Source of the DNA: Mesorhizobium loti
GTDB lineage: Bacteria; Pseudomonadota; Alphaproteobacteria; Rhizobiales; Rhizobiaceae
Assembly (NCBI RefSeq): GCF_002858745.1
Contig: NZ_PJRO01000009.1
Coordinates: forward strand, 62,001-126,000
DNA length: 64,000 bases
Reading direction: 5' to 3'
Shown: one piece after another, positions 35,244-43,628 of the stretch
Numbering within the stretch: position 1 is the first letter of the stretch
Layout: each line of letters opens with the position of its first letter
Program-made: the position numbers and the translations under genes
The notes under the pieces: generated by a model
Told to the model about the DNA's origin: nothing
Databases searched by the model: none
Seen by the model: only the letters and a program-made list of their open reading frames with translations

Positions 35244-36302
35244 CTAAAGGGCTACCGAAGGCGCCTGGTGACCATTCGCGGCTTTCGTGGCGGGCATCGA
35301 GGAGTGCTGCCGTTCAGCGCGGACCGCCACGACGCGGTCGAGGTCGCGGCTGACCAGGCGCTGCACGCCGGCAGCGGCGTCTGCCAGCCCTTGGCGGTAG
35401 CCGGTGATGGAACGCGCAAAGACGTTGTAGATCACCACCGCCGGGATTGCGGCGATCAGGCCGACGGCGGTTGCCAGCAGCGCTTCGGCGATGCCGGGAG
35501 CGACGACGGCAAGGTTGGTGGTCTGTGCTTCCGAAATGCCGATGAAGGAGTTCATGATGCCCCACACCGTGCCGAACAGGCCGACGAAAGGAGCGGTCGA
35601 GCCGATCGTGGCGAGCACACCGGTGCCGCGGCTAAGGCGCCGGCCGGCCTGTGCCTGAAGGCGCATCAGGCGGGACTCCACGCGTTCCTTGACGCCGGCC
35701 GGATCGTAGCTGCCGTCATCCTGTCGCGACATTTCCAGTTCTTCGCTTGCAGCCCGCACAAGCACGCCGCCGATACCGGCGCCCTTGCCGAGCGCCTGCG
35801 TTGCGTCCTCCAGCCGGCGCGCGCCTGTTATGCCGCGCAAAGCCTTGGAGAGGCGTGCCTTGGAGCTGGCGATCTCCAGCGATTTGGCCAGCCACACGGT
35901 CCAGGTCACCAGCGAAGCGAAGGCAAGGCCGAGCATGACGCCTTTCACCACCCAGTCCGCGCTCATGAACATGCCCCAGGGGGACAGGTTGTGCGGCAAT
36001 GTCGCCTTGGCAATGGACGGTTCTTCGGTGGCACCAGGCGTCGCGACCGCGGTGGCCGGCGCTGGCTGCGCCGACATCGAGGGCGATGCGGGAGCAGCCG
36101 TTGTGCCCTGCGGGGAATTCGTGCTTTGCGCCGGTGCCGCGTTCCCGCCGCCCGGTGCCAAGGCAGGGATTTCAACAGGCGTCGTCTGCTGTGCCAGCGC
36201 GGGTGCGACGTTCACCGCGATCAGGCCGGCAACGGCAATAATACGGGCCGCTTGGCCGAGTGGGTTTATCCGGCATGTCCGGTTCGCGGCGTTGAGGCGC
36301 AT
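35244..36302 (-). CDS. exbB: Biopolymer transport protein ExbB
   Basis: 352-residue ExbB of the long alphaproteobacterial type. A signal peptide (ARIIAVAGLIAVNVAPALAQQ) and an Ala/Pro/Thr-rich periplasmic segment precede the three membrane helices. The MotA/TolQ/ExbB core has GVLATIGSTAPFVGLFGTVWGIMNSFIGI and GIAEALLATAVGLIAAIPAVVIYNVF. I chose the ATG at 36,300-36,302 as it begins a sensible signal peptide; an ATG at 36,386 would add 28 charged residues in front of it. A candidate RirA iron box lies about 110 bases upstream, so iron repression is likely. Confidence 0.92.
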   Translation of the reverse strand: MRLNAANRTCRINPLGQAARIIAVAGLIAVNVAPALAQQTTPVEIPALAPGGGNAAPAQSTNSPQGTTAAPASPSMSAQPAPATAVATPGATEEPSIAKATLPHNLSPWGMFMSADWVVKGVMLGLAFASLVTWTVWLAKSLEIASSKARLSKALRGITGARRLEDATQALGKGAGIGGVLVRAASEELEMSRQDDGSYDPAGVKERVESRLMRLQAQAGRRLSRGTGVLATIGSTAPFVGLFGTVWGIMNSFIGISEAQTTNLAVVAPGIAEALLATAVGLIAAIPAVVIYNVFARSITGYRQGLADAAAGVQRLVSRDLDRVVAVRAERQHSSMPATKAANGHQAPSVAL

Positions 36303-36411
36303 ATCGTCTTGCAAGGTCTCGTCTCCCGATTGCGGAACCGAGACGATCCGGCGGTTTGATGATGATCCACTCAGGTCTCGGCTCATACGAGCGAGAGCGA
36401 CCTAACATTGT

Positions 36412-36426
36412 TGAGTATGATTATCA
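36412..36426. promoter_or_regulatory. Candidate RirA iron-responsive (IRO) box upstream of exbB
   Basis: TGAGTATGATTATCA is exactly TGA-N9-TCA, the IRO-box pattern bound by the rhizobial iron repressor RirA. It lies in the AT-rich region upstream of exbB, where iron-repressed exbBD-tonB promoters would be expected. Recognition is by pattern only. Confidence 0.55.
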
Positions 36427-36496
36427 AGAATTTGGGAATTCACTTTGCATATCTTTTACCCAAGCAATTTTGCGCAGCACGGGCGATCGCCCGGGT

Positions 36497-36988
36497 CTAT
36501 GCCTCGCCAGGCTGCGTTAGTGGCACGGTGAGCCCGACCTTGACGCGGTCCATGGCGACAAAGGTGCGGAACTTCTTGACGTTGTTGTTGGAGAAGAACA
36601 GCCGGCGTGTCAGCGCTTCATAGTCGGCCATGGTGCCTACGATGATGATGAGGATGAAGTCCGCCTCGCCGGTCACATAATAGCACTGCTGCACTTCCGG
36701 TGTGGCGGAGAATTCCCGCTTGGCCGCATCGAGCAGTTCAGCTGTCTCGCTGATCACCTCCACTTCCACGAAGATGGTGATGGCTTGTCCGACTTTGGCG
36801 GGATCGACGATGGCGACATTGGCCGCGATAACGCCGGCCTCTTCGAGGCGTCGGATGCGCCGCTGCACTGCGGGTGCGGAAAGGTTCACCGCTTCGCCGA
36901 CCAGGCGCTGCGGCGTGGCGTTGTCCTTCTGCAGGATGGCGAGGATCGCCAGATCGAAACTGTCGAGCTCGATTGCCGGTTTCGCCAT
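36497..36988 (-). CDS. Lrp/AsnC-family transcriptional regulator
   Basis: 163-residue Lrp-type regulator. The N-terminal helix-turn-helix is at about residues 8-55 (LDSFDLAILAILQKDNATPQRLVGEAVNLSAPAVQRRIRRLEEAG); the C-terminal RAM ligand domain contains VQQCYYVTGEADFILIIIVGTMADYE. Such regulators respond to amino acids. It is divergent from the diaminopropionate ammonia-lyase operon, with a 204-base gap that holds a palindromic repeat, and probably controls it. Start ATG at 36,986-36,988. Confidence 0.93.
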   Translation of the reverse strand: MAKPAIELDSFDLAILAILQKDNATPQRLVGEAVNLSAPAVQRRIRRLEEAGVIAANVAIVDPAKVGQAITIFVEVEVISETAELLDAAKREFSATPEVQQCYYVTGEADFILIIIVGTMADYEALTRRLFFSNNNVKKFRTFVAMDRVKVGLTVPLTQPGEA

Positions 36989-37076
36989 TGTTCGGCCTCA
37001 TGAAACAAACTTGCGCGTATTGGCGCGGAATACAGCGCAATTTGCGCCCGCGATGCAATACATCTTCGCTGGATCC

Positions 37077-37180
37077 TAGAGCGTTTCCGTTTTTCCACGG
37101 AAACGCGGAAACGCTCTACCTCTTTGTTTTACGCAATTCCGGACGGAAAACCGCTACGCACTTTTCCTGGATTTGCTCTG
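37077..37180 (+). repeat. RIME-like palindromic repeat, family A, copy 2
   Basis: About 100 bases nearly identical to 47,461-47,554 and to the reverse complement of 24,945-25,045. It begins GAGCGTTTCCG, contains a foldback ACGGAAACGC, then ACGCAATTCCGGACG and CGCTACGCACTTTT. It ends just before the ribosome site of dpaL, so the 5' leader of that mRNA would contain it. Confidence 0.88.
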
Positions 37181-37192
37181 GAGAGAGCCACC

Positions 37193-38404
37193 ATGTTCCT
37201 GCTCAACACCCATCCCGATCACAATGCCTCCTTGCTTCCGGTCGATGCCGAGGTTCTCGGGGCCGATGGTGCACTTGAGGTCAGACGTTTCCTGGAATTT
37301 CGCGAGAATGCCGCCGCTACTCCGCTTGTGGCCTTGCCGGCACTGGCGGATGCGCTGGGTGTCGGCGTGATCCATGTGAAGGACGAGGGCCAGCGCCTCG
37401 GCCTGGGCAGTTTCAAGGCGCTCGGCGGCTCCTACGCAGTGGTCCGTTTGGTGCTCGAACAAGCGTCGCGTCATTTCGAGTGCGACGTCGGCTTTTCCGA
37501 TCTCAATCGCCCGAGCCTACGTGCGGTTGCCGCCAAAATGACCTTTGCCTGCGCCACCGACGGCAATCACGGTCGCTCGGTCGCACAGGGCGCGCAACTT
37601 GTCGGGGCGAGATCCGTCATCTTCGTGCATGGCGGCGTCAGCGGTGAAAGAGTGGCGGCTATCGCCCGTTTTGGTGCTGAAATGGTCCGTTTCGACGGTA
37701 CCTATGACGAGACCGTCGCCGAGGCCGCGCGTGTCGCCGAACGCGAGGGCTGGTCGATCGTTTCGGATACGTCATGGCCGGGCTACGAGCGCATTCCCGG
37801 CCTGGTCATGCAAGGCTATACGGCGATAGCCGACGAGGCTCTGGACCAGCTCGACAGGCCGCCGACCCATATCTTCGTGCAGGCTGGTGTCGGCGGTATT
37901 GCTGCCGCGCTGGCTGGGCATTTCGCCGAAATGCTTGGAGAACACCGACCGAATTTCGTGGTGGTCGAACCGGCCCGCGCGGCTTGTATCCTGGCAAGCG
38001 CCCGCACCGGCCGCGTGACCAGGATCGACCATGGCGAGCCAACCGTGATGGCAATGCTGGAATGCTACGAACCGTCGCTGGTCGCCTGGCGCGTGCTGTC
38101 GCGCGTTACCGACGCTTTCATGGCCGTCGAGGAAGAAGACGCTGTTGCTGCCATGAACCGGCTGGCGCGACCGGCAGGCGACGATCGCGCGATCGTCTCC
38201 GGTGAAAGTGGCTGTGTCGGCCTTGCCGGGTTGATGCGGGCGCTGGCTGAACCAGAGTGGAAGGCAGCGCTGCGCCTCGACGCTTCGTCCCGCATCCTTC
38301 TGATCAACACTGAAGGCGCGACCGATCCGGGCCTCTACGAACAACTGGTCGGCTCAAGCCCGGCTTCTGTCGCCGGCCGCGCCAGGGAGGTAACGTCCGC
38401 ATGA
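37193..38404 (+). CDS. dpaL: Diaminopropionate ammonia-lyase
   Basis: 403-residue PLP enzyme of fold type II that converts 2,3-diaminopropionate to pyruvate and ammonia. The PLP lysine lies in RLGLGSFKALGGSYAV; CATDGNHGRSVAQGAQLVGARSVIFVHGG and the glycine loop VQAGVGGIAAALAGHFAE complete the cofactor site. Specific DpaL features include VSDTSWPGYERIPGLVMQGYTAI. Length matches E. coli YgeX (about 400). The ATG at 37,193 has a GAGAGAG site and gives the usual N-terminus; an upstream in-frame start runs through the repeat. It overlaps the M20 gene by four bases (ATGA). Confidence 0.92.
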   Translation: MFLLNTHPDHNASLLPVDAEVLGADGALEVRRFLEFRENAAATPLVALPALADALGVGVIHVKDEGQRLGLGSFKALGGSYAVVRLVLEQASRHFECDVGFSDLNRPSLRAVAAKMTFACATDGNHGRSVAQGAQLVGARSVIFVHGGVSGERVAAIARFGAEMVRFDGTYDETVAEAARVAEREGWSIVSDTSWPGYERIPGLVMQGYTAIADEALDQLDRPPTHIFVQAGVGGIAAALAGHFAEMLGEHRPNFVVVEPARAACILASARTGRVTRIDHGEPTVMAMLECYEPSLVAWRVLSRVTDAFMAVEEEDAVAAMNRLARPAGDDRAIVSGESGCVGLAGLMRALAEPEWKAALRLDASSRILLINTEGATDPGLYEQLVGSSPASVAGRAREVTSA

Positions 38405-39561
38405 CCGACACGGCTTTGCTGGAACGCGAAATGACGGCGTGGCGGCGCGACCTGCACGCCCATCCGGAATTCGGCTTCGAGGAAAAGCGTACCGCCGCCT
38501 TCGTTGCCGCCAAACTGCGCGAATTCGGCCTCGACGATGTCAGCGAAGGCGTGGGCGGCACCGGAGTCGTCGGCACGCTGAAGCGTGGCTCCAGCAATCG
38601 CGCGATCGCGCTGCGCGCCGACATGGATGCCTTACGCGTCACCGAACAGGGGGCGGTCGATCACCGTTCCCGGAACCAGGGCGTCATGCATGCCTGTGGC
38701 CACGACGGCCACACCACCATGCTGCTCGGAGCGGCCCGGCGATTGGCGGAAGAGGGCGGCTTCGACGGCACCGTGCGCTTCATCTTCCAGCCGGCCGAAG
38801 AGTGGGGCAGGGGTGCACTCGCCATGCTGGACGACGGGCTGATGACGCGCTTCCCGTTCGAGGAGATCTACGGCCTGCACAACATGCCGGGCCTGCCGGT
38901 CGGCCATTTCGAAACACGGGTCGGCTCGTTCATGTCCGCCGAAGACAATTTCGAGATCGTTCTGAAGGGCGTCGGCGGTCATGCTGCGCGGCCGCATTGG
39001 GGCAATGAGGTTCTGGTCGCCGCCTGCGCGCTCGTCACCAATCTGCAGACCATCGTCTCGCGGCGCCTCAGTCCGACCGATATCGGTGTCGTTTCGGTGA
39101 CTGAGCTGATCACCGACGGCACGCGCAACGCGCTGCCCGGCCTTGCCCGGATCCGTGGCGATGCGCGCAGTTTCCGGTCGAAGGTCAGCGCCGAGATCGA
39201 ACGGCAGATGCGCATCATCGCCGAAGGGACGGCGCTCGCTCACAACGTCGGCGCCGAGGTCACCTATACGAGCGAATTCGTGCCGCTGGTGAATGACGCA
39301 GCGCTGGTCGAGGAAGCCTTTGCCGCTGCCGCGACGGTCTTCAGGCCGGAGGCGATCGCAATTGCAAAAGAGCCGATGACCGGCTCGGAAGATTTCGCCC
39401 GGTTCCTCGACCATGTCCCGGGCTGTTTCGTCTTCGTCGGCAATGGCGAGGATTCCGCGCCGCTACACAACCCGACCTTCGATTTCAACGATGCCGGCCT
39501 GCTGTACGGCACGGGTTTCCACGTTGCCATCACCAGGCGTCGTTTGCCGAAGCGGGAATAA
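38401..39561 (+). CDS. M20 family metallo-amidohydrolase (hippurate/N-acyl-amino-acid hydrolase)
   Basis: 386-residue M20D peptidase-like amidohydrolase. It has the usual motif set: WRRDLHAHPEFGFEEKRT, LRADMDALRV, the metal-binding MHACGHDGHTTMLLGAARRL, FIFQPAEEWGRGALAMLDDG, and a dimerisation insert beginning FEIVLKGVGGHAARPHWG. The C-terminal EPMTGSEDFARF supplies a further metal ligand. It removes an acyl group from an amino acid. Coupling to dpaL (ATGA) suggests an N-acylated diaminopropionate or related compound as substrate; this is inferred. Confidence 0.9.
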   Translation: MTDTALLEREMTAWRRDLHAHPEFGFEEKRTAAFVAAKLREFGLDDVSEGVGGTGVVGTLKRGSSNRAIALRADMDALRVTEQGAVDHRSRNQGVMHACGHDGHTTMLLGAARRLAEEGGFDGTVRFIFQPAEEWGRGALAMLDDGLMTRFPFEEIYGLHNMPGLPVGHFETRVGSFMSAEDNFEIVLKGVGGHAARPHWGNEVLVAACALVTNLQTIVSRRLSPTDIGVVSVTELITDGTRNALPGLARIRGDARSFRSKVSAEIERQMRIIAEGTALAHNVGAEVTYTSEFVPLVNDAALVEEAFAAAATVFRPEAIAIAKEPMTGSEDFARFLDHVPGCFVFVGNGEDSAPLHNPTFDFNDAGLLYGTGFHVAITRRRLPKRE

Positions 39562-39566
39562 TCCAG

Positions 39567-39594
39567 AAAGGCCGGCGAGGCCGGCCTTTCTTTT
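39567..39594 (+). terminator. Rho-independent terminator of the dpaL operon
   Basis: Perfect 10-base stem AAAGGCCGGC/GCCGGCCTTT with a GAG loop, followed by CTTTT, five bases after the stop codon of the M20 gene. It stands between convergent genes and may also work weakly on the minus strand. Confidence 0.85.
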
Positions 39595-39600
39595 GTCGGA

Positions 39601-40392
39601 TCACTCGCCGCGCATGGTGGCCTGGAAGGTCGGCAGGTGTTTCTTCTGCGCCTCCAGCATGCGCTCGCGGTAGACGCCATAGATCACGTCGGTGTCGTGC
39701 AGCGTGACGCCTGCGATCGTCGGCGAGGCGAAGACAGGCAACTCGACACCGCGCTTGGACAATTGGTCGGCTGTGCGCGCGATCAGCTCATGCGCCATGA
39801 TCATGGCAAGCACAGTCGACGAACCGGAAACCGGACGGCTCCAGCCTTCTACCGGAACGATAGCGTCCTCGATCGGCGAGCAGGTGTCGATCACCAGGTC
39901 GGCGGCATCGGCCAGCCGCATGCCGGAGGAATGTGTGGCCGGCTTGTCGAGATTATTCTTCGAGGTGATCGCCACCACGAAGAGGCCGCGCTTCTTGGCA
40001 TAGATTGCCGTGTCGATGCCTGACGCATTGCGGCCGCTATGGCCGAAGATGATGATCGAGTCGCCCTCGTTGAGCGGCTGGTGGTCGAGGAATTTCTCGG
40101 CATATTTTTCCGTACGTTCCAGCCAGAGCAATTCGCGCACGCCGCCGGCGCCCAGCACGTTGTGCCACATCACACGCGGGTCGGTCAGCGGGTTGAAACC
40201 GACATAGGTACCATAGCGGGGGAACACTTCCTGGCAGGGCAGCACGGAATGGCCGGAGCCGTAAAGATGGACAAGCCCGCCATTCTGCAGCGAGTCGGCA
40301 AAGCCGTTCGCCGCCTGCTCGAAGGCTTCGGCATTTTCTTTCGACGCCTTCTCGATGAGGGCGGCAAGGCGGGGGATGTAGAAATCGGACAC
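39601..40392 (-). CDS. SIS-domain sugar-phosphate-binding protein
   Basis: 263-residue protein with a sugar isomerase (SIS) fold of the UPF0309/YfeU-like type. It has LVHLYGSGHSVLPCQEVFPRYG, the phosphate-binding SIIIFGHSGRNASGIDTAIYAKKRG and VVAITSKNN. It probably binds or isomerises an amino-sugar phosphate, in the manner of MurQ- or NagB-type SIS proteins. It starts with GTG at 40,390-40,392, with an AGGAG site 8 bases before. It lies 20 bases after the GntR gene and is the last gene of the amino-sugar-like operon. Substrate unknown. Confidence 0.85.
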   Translation of the reverse strand: MSDFYIPRLAALIEKASKENAEAFEQAANGFADSLQNGGLVHLYGSGHSVLPCQEVFPRYGTYVGFNPLTDPRVMWHNVLGAGGVRELLWLERTEKYAEKFLDHQPLNEGDSIIIFGHSGRNASGIDTAIYAKKRGLFVVAITSKNNLDKPATHSSGMRLADAADLVIDTCSPIEDAIVPVEGWSRPVSGSSTVLAMIMAHELIARTADQLSKRGVELPVFASPTIAGVTLHDTDVIYGVYRERMLEAQKKHLPTFQATMRGE

Positions 40393-40412
40393 TTGGATAC
40401 TCCTGCTTGGTG

Positions 40413-41183
40413 TCAGCTTCGGGTGTTGGGAGGAACGCGGCCGGCGCGCAGCGTCGAGCGGATCTCGTAGCGATCGCCGCGCATGACCGAGATGGTGAAT
40501 TCGAAGGGACCGCGCTCGTCGATGCTCACGCGTTCGACGATGAAGGCCGGCGTGCCGACGGCCAGCCCGAGCAGATCGGCATCGGTGATGGGCACCGTGC
40601 CGACGCGGTAGCTCTCGCGCGCCTCCAGTGGCACAATGCCGTAGCGACGCTCCAGCGCTTCATAGAGCGAACCCTGCAGCAGGCCGGAATCGAGGAAGCC
40701 CGGCACACGCGCGCCGGCAAGCTGCGCCGTCTGGATGCCGATCGGCTCATTGTTGCCGAGCCTGAGCCGCCGGATGCGTACCACCGGATCGCCTTCGTCG
40801 ATCTCAAGCGCTGCGGCAGCCGCCGCATCTGCCTTGGTCAGGCTGCAATCCAGCAGCCGCGAACCGGCGACGACGCCGATATTGCCCATCTCCTGGGTGA
40901 AGCTGGTCAGCTCGCGCGTGCCGGCGACCAGCGTGGTCGAGCGCACGAACGTGCCGCGCCCGTGCTCGCGGCGCAGCAGCCCGCTTTCCTCCAGGTTGCG
41001 CAATGCGTGGCGCAGTGTGATGCGACTCACCCCGAACAGTGCGCACAGCCGGTCTTCGGCCGGGATCTGGTCGCCGGTCGCCCACTCGCCGCTCTTGATG
41101 ATGGCGCGGATCGCTTCCTCGACCTGGAACCACAAGGGTTCGGGACGGCGGCGGTCGGGTTGCGGAAAGCTGGCTTCGGTCAT
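40413..41183 (-). CDS. GntR-family (HutC subfamily) transcriptional regulator
   Basis: 256-residue HutC-type GntR regulator. The winged helix spans about residues 16-80 (QVEEAIRAIIKSGEWATGDQIPAEDRLCALFGVSRITLRHALRNL), then the UTRA ligand domain with VVRIRRLRLGNNEPIGIQTAQLAG and GLAVGTPAFIVERVS. HutC-type members such as NagR/DasR sense amino-sugar phosphates, which fits this operon. The ATG at 41,181-41,183 has a GGAGG site and overlaps the ROK stop (ATGA); a further start at 41,198 is less likely. Confidence 0.92.
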   Translation of the reverse strand: MTEASFPQPDRRRPEPLWFQVEEAIRAIIKSGEWATGDQIPAEDRLCALFGVSRITLRHALRNLEESGLLRREHGRGTFVRSTTLVAGTRELTSFTQEMGNIGVVAGSRLLDCSLTKADAAAAAALEIDEGDPVVRIRRLRLGNNEPIGIQTAQLAGARVPGFLDSGLLQGSLYEALERRYGIVPLEARESYRVGTVPITDADLLGLAVGTPAFIVERVSIDERGPFEFTISVMRGDRYEIRSTLRAGRVPPNTRS

Positions 41184-42055
41184 CGTATCTGCCTCCATCC
41201 GGCTCCGGCGGCGCCTGCAAGCGCTGCGCCGACAAGGCCGGCGCGCGACCCGAAGGCGCCGGGCCTGATGTCTATGTTGCGAAGGTGTGGCGGCAGCTGG
41301 CGCCGAAGTGCCGCGAGCAAGGGCGGTTTCATCACATCGAGCGCATCCGCGATGCTGCCGGAAATCAGGACCGCCTCCGGGTTGAGCAGCGCGACCGCGC
41401 CGGCCAGCGCCGTGCCCAGGTGCCGCATCGGTGCTTCGAGTGTCGCAATCGCCTGGCCATTGCCGGAGCGCGCCGCCGCGATCAGGGCGGCGCCGTTTGC
41501 CAGCCCCAGCTCGTGCGCGATGGCATCCAGCGCGCGGCCGGAGGCTGACCGCTCCAGCCAGCCGCTGCGGTCTTCGCCGGCATCGTCGGTGTCGGCGCAG
41601 GCCCAGCCGAAGGAACAGGCGCCGCCTTGGGCTCCGGCGACGATGCGGCCGCCGGCCAGCACTGCCGAGCCGATGCCCGTGCCGATGGCAAGCAGCAGCG
41701 CATCCGTCAGCGATCGGGCGCCGCCTTCGACGGCTTCCGCCAGCAGGGCGATCTGCGCGTCATTGCCTACCGCGACCGTCAGCTCGGGGAACAGTTTCTG
41801 CAGGTCCTGCCCATCGAGATAGGGCAGGTTGGGGATCCAGCGGCAGGTCGAGCTTTCGACAAGGCCCGGCACAGCAAGGCCGATTGCAGCGACATCGCCG
41901 GCCTCTCCGGCGAGTACGCCGAGACGGGTTCGAAAGTCCTCCAGTGTGGCGGGCGCCGCCTCGTGCGTCAGCATCCGCAGCGCCGCAACGTCACCGCTGT
42001 AGACGGCTGCACGCAGGTTGGTGCCGCCAAGATCTATGGCCAACGCGCGCGTCAT
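41180..42055 (-). CDS. ROK-family sugar kinase lacking the canonical zinc motif
   Basis: 291-residue ROK protein without a DNA-binding domain, hence a probable sugar kinase. ATP motif ALAIDLGGTNLRAAVYSG is at residues 4-21; VPGLVE, VGNDAQIALLAEA (catalytic Asp in NDA) and AIGTGIGSAVLAGGRIV follow. The usual GH and CxCGxxGCxE zinc-binding region is replaced by GACSFGWACADTDDAGEDRSGWLE, where the His and most Cys ligands are missing. Kinases of this group phosphorylate glucose, GlcNAc or ManNAc. It overlaps both neighbours by four bases. Substrate uncertain. Confidence 0.85.
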   Translation of the reverse strand: MTRALAIDLGGTNLRAAVYSGDVAALRMLTHEAAPATLEDFRTRLGVLAGEAGDVAAIGLAVPGLVESSTCRWIPNLPYLDGQDLQKLFPELTVAVGNDAQIALLAEAVEGGARSLTDALLLAIGTGIGSAVLAGGRIVAGAQGGACSFGWACADTDDAGEDRSGWLERSASGRALDAIAHELGLANGAALIAAARSGNGQAIATLEAPMRHLGTALAGAVALLNPEAVLISGSIADALDVMKPPLLAALRRQLPPHLRNIDIRPGAFGSRAGLVGAALAGAAGAGWRQIR

Positions 42056-42792
42056 GGCTCGCGATCCCTGGCGGTGGCCGGCGCGAACAGGCCGGCGCCC
42101 GCGTTCCAGGAGTGCGAGGCAGCAGCGAAGCCTTGCGCGTAGCGGGTACCGCGCAGGCAGCCGCGCAGCCGGTAGAGCGCACTGTAATAGTCGACATAAG
42201 GGAAGCTGCTCAGTCCCCGCGCCAGCTCGTATTCGTGCACCGCCGCACTCCAGGCCTCGAAGCCGTCGCTGACGTCGATGAGATGTTCGGGTCTGAAGCC
42301 ATCATCGTCTTCCCAGTTTTCGCCGAACAGCAGCAGTTGCGGCGTGTGAGCCTCATGACTGCGTTTCAGTGTCGGCAGGGCGGCGAAGAAAAACCCGGTA
42401 CGGGTCAGTTCGGCCGCGGCGCGATGATCTTTGTGCCAGCTGCCATGCCAATGCGTGATGACGACCTCTGGCTTCAGCTCGCGAATGACGTCGCAGACCT
42501 TGAGCGCCGTTTCATCGTCATTGGGCAGGAAAGCATCCTTGAGCCCCAAGTTGCGCACGTCGATGCCCAGCCGTTCAGCGGCCTTGGCGGCCTCTTCTTC
42601 CTTCTGCGCGCAATAGTGGTCCGGGATCAGGCAAGGATGACCCTGCTCGCCCATGGTCAGGTGCAGGAAGGTGACGGCAGCGCCGCGGCTGGCGGCCACC
42701 GCAGCCAGCGGCCCGGCGATCACTTCGGCATCGAAGGCATGCGCTCCGACGACCAGGATCGAGCGCGCGGCATAGACCTTGTCTTCGATCAT
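42052..42792 (-). CDS. PIG-L family deacetylase-like protein with altered active site
   Basis: 246-residue LmbE/PIG-L protein. Family members remove acetyl groups from N-acetylglucosaminyl compounds using zinc. The usual AHPDDE motif is here GAHAFDAE near residue 17: the zinc ligands His and second Asp remain, but the first Asp, the general base of MshB-type enzymes, is Phe. The other metal motif is present as HWHGSWHKDHRAA. The ATG at 42,790-42,792 overlaps the permease stop (ATGA). The operon context points to N-acetylated sugars. It may be an active variant or a binding protein. Confidence 0.82.
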   Translation of the reverse strand: MIEDKVYAARSILVVGAHAFDAEVIAGPLAAVAASRGAAVTFLHLTMGEQGHPCLIPDHYCAQKEEEAAKAAERLGIDVRNLGLKDAFLPNDDETALKVCDVIRELKPEVVITHWHGSWHKDHRAAAELTRTGFFFAALPTLKRSHEAHTPQLLLFGENWEDDDGFRPEHLIDVSDGFEAWSAAVHEYELARGLSSFPYVDYYSALYRLRGCLRGTRYAQGFAAASHSWNAGAGLFAPATARDREP

Positions 42793-43628
42793 TTCATGCC
42801 TCCGCCGGCGCCGACGCCCTCGCGAATCTGGCGCGCCAGCAAACAATACATGATGAGGATGGGCGCCATGGAGATGGCGAGCGATGCAAACACCAGGCCC
42901 CAGTCGGTACGGAACTGGCCGACGAACACGCTGATTGCCAGCGGCACGGTCTTGTAGCGATCGTCGAAGATGAAGATCAGCGGGAAGAAGAAATCATTCC
43001 ACACCGCAATGGCGGTGAAGATGGCGACGATCGAAACCGCCGGTTTCACCATCGGCAGGATGATCTGGAACAGGATGCGTGTTTCGCCGGCTCCATCCAT
43101 GTGTGCTGCCTCGTCGAGTTCGGACGGCAGCACGCGCATGAAATTGGCGAAGATGAAAACGGCGAAGGGAATGCGGATCGCCGAATAGACCAGGATGAGG
43201 CCGGTCAGCGAGTCGAGCAGGCCGAGATTGCGCATCAGCGTGAACAGTTCGACCGAGGCGAGCCGGATCGGCAACATGATGCCGGACAGGAACAGACCCA
43301 GCATGATGCCGTTCCAGCCGAGTTTATAGCGGCTGAGCGGATAGGCGGCGAGCACCGAGACCACGATGGTCAACGCCACCGCGCCGCCGGTGACGATCAG
43401 GCTGTTGATGAAGTTCTGGCCGAGATCGGCACGTGTCCAGGCATTGGTGAAATTGTCGAAGGACCAGCTCTGCGGCAGGCCGAGCCGATTCTCGTAGATT
43501 TCCGCCGTCGTCTTGAAGCAGGAGACGACGAGGATGTAGAGCGGCAGCAGTACGGCTGCCGACCACAGCACGAGCACGGTCGAGCCAGGCAGCCTGCTAA
43601 GCCGTCTCTGGATGGCAAGCGCGCTCAT
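42789..43628 (-). CDS. ABC sugar transporter permease (CUT1, MalG/LacG-like)
   Basis: 279-residue inner-membrane permease with about six helices (for example TVLVLWSAAVLLPLYILVVS near residues 16-35) and the cytoplasmic EAA loop ELDEAAHMDGAGETRILFQIILPMVKPA. This is the second permease of a CUT1 importer for oligosaccharides or amino sugars. The ATG at 43,626-43,628 overlaps the stop of the other permease (ATGA). A much longer upstream extension of the reading frame is out-of-gene sequence within the neighbouring permease. Confidence 0.92.
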   Translation of the reverse strand: MSALAIQRRLSRLPGSTVLVLWSAAVLLPLYILVVSCFKTTAEIYENRLGLPQSWSFDNFTNAWTRADLGQNFINSLIVTGGAVALTIVVSVLAAYPLSRYKLGWNGIMLGLFLSGIMLPIRLASVELFTLMRNLGLLDSLTGLILVYSAIRIPFAVFIFANFMRVLPSELDEAAHMDGAGETRILFQIILPMVKPAVSIVAIFTAIAVWNDFFFPLIFIFDDRYKTVPLAISVFVGQFRTDWGLVFASLAISMAPILIMYCLLARQIREGVGAGGGMK

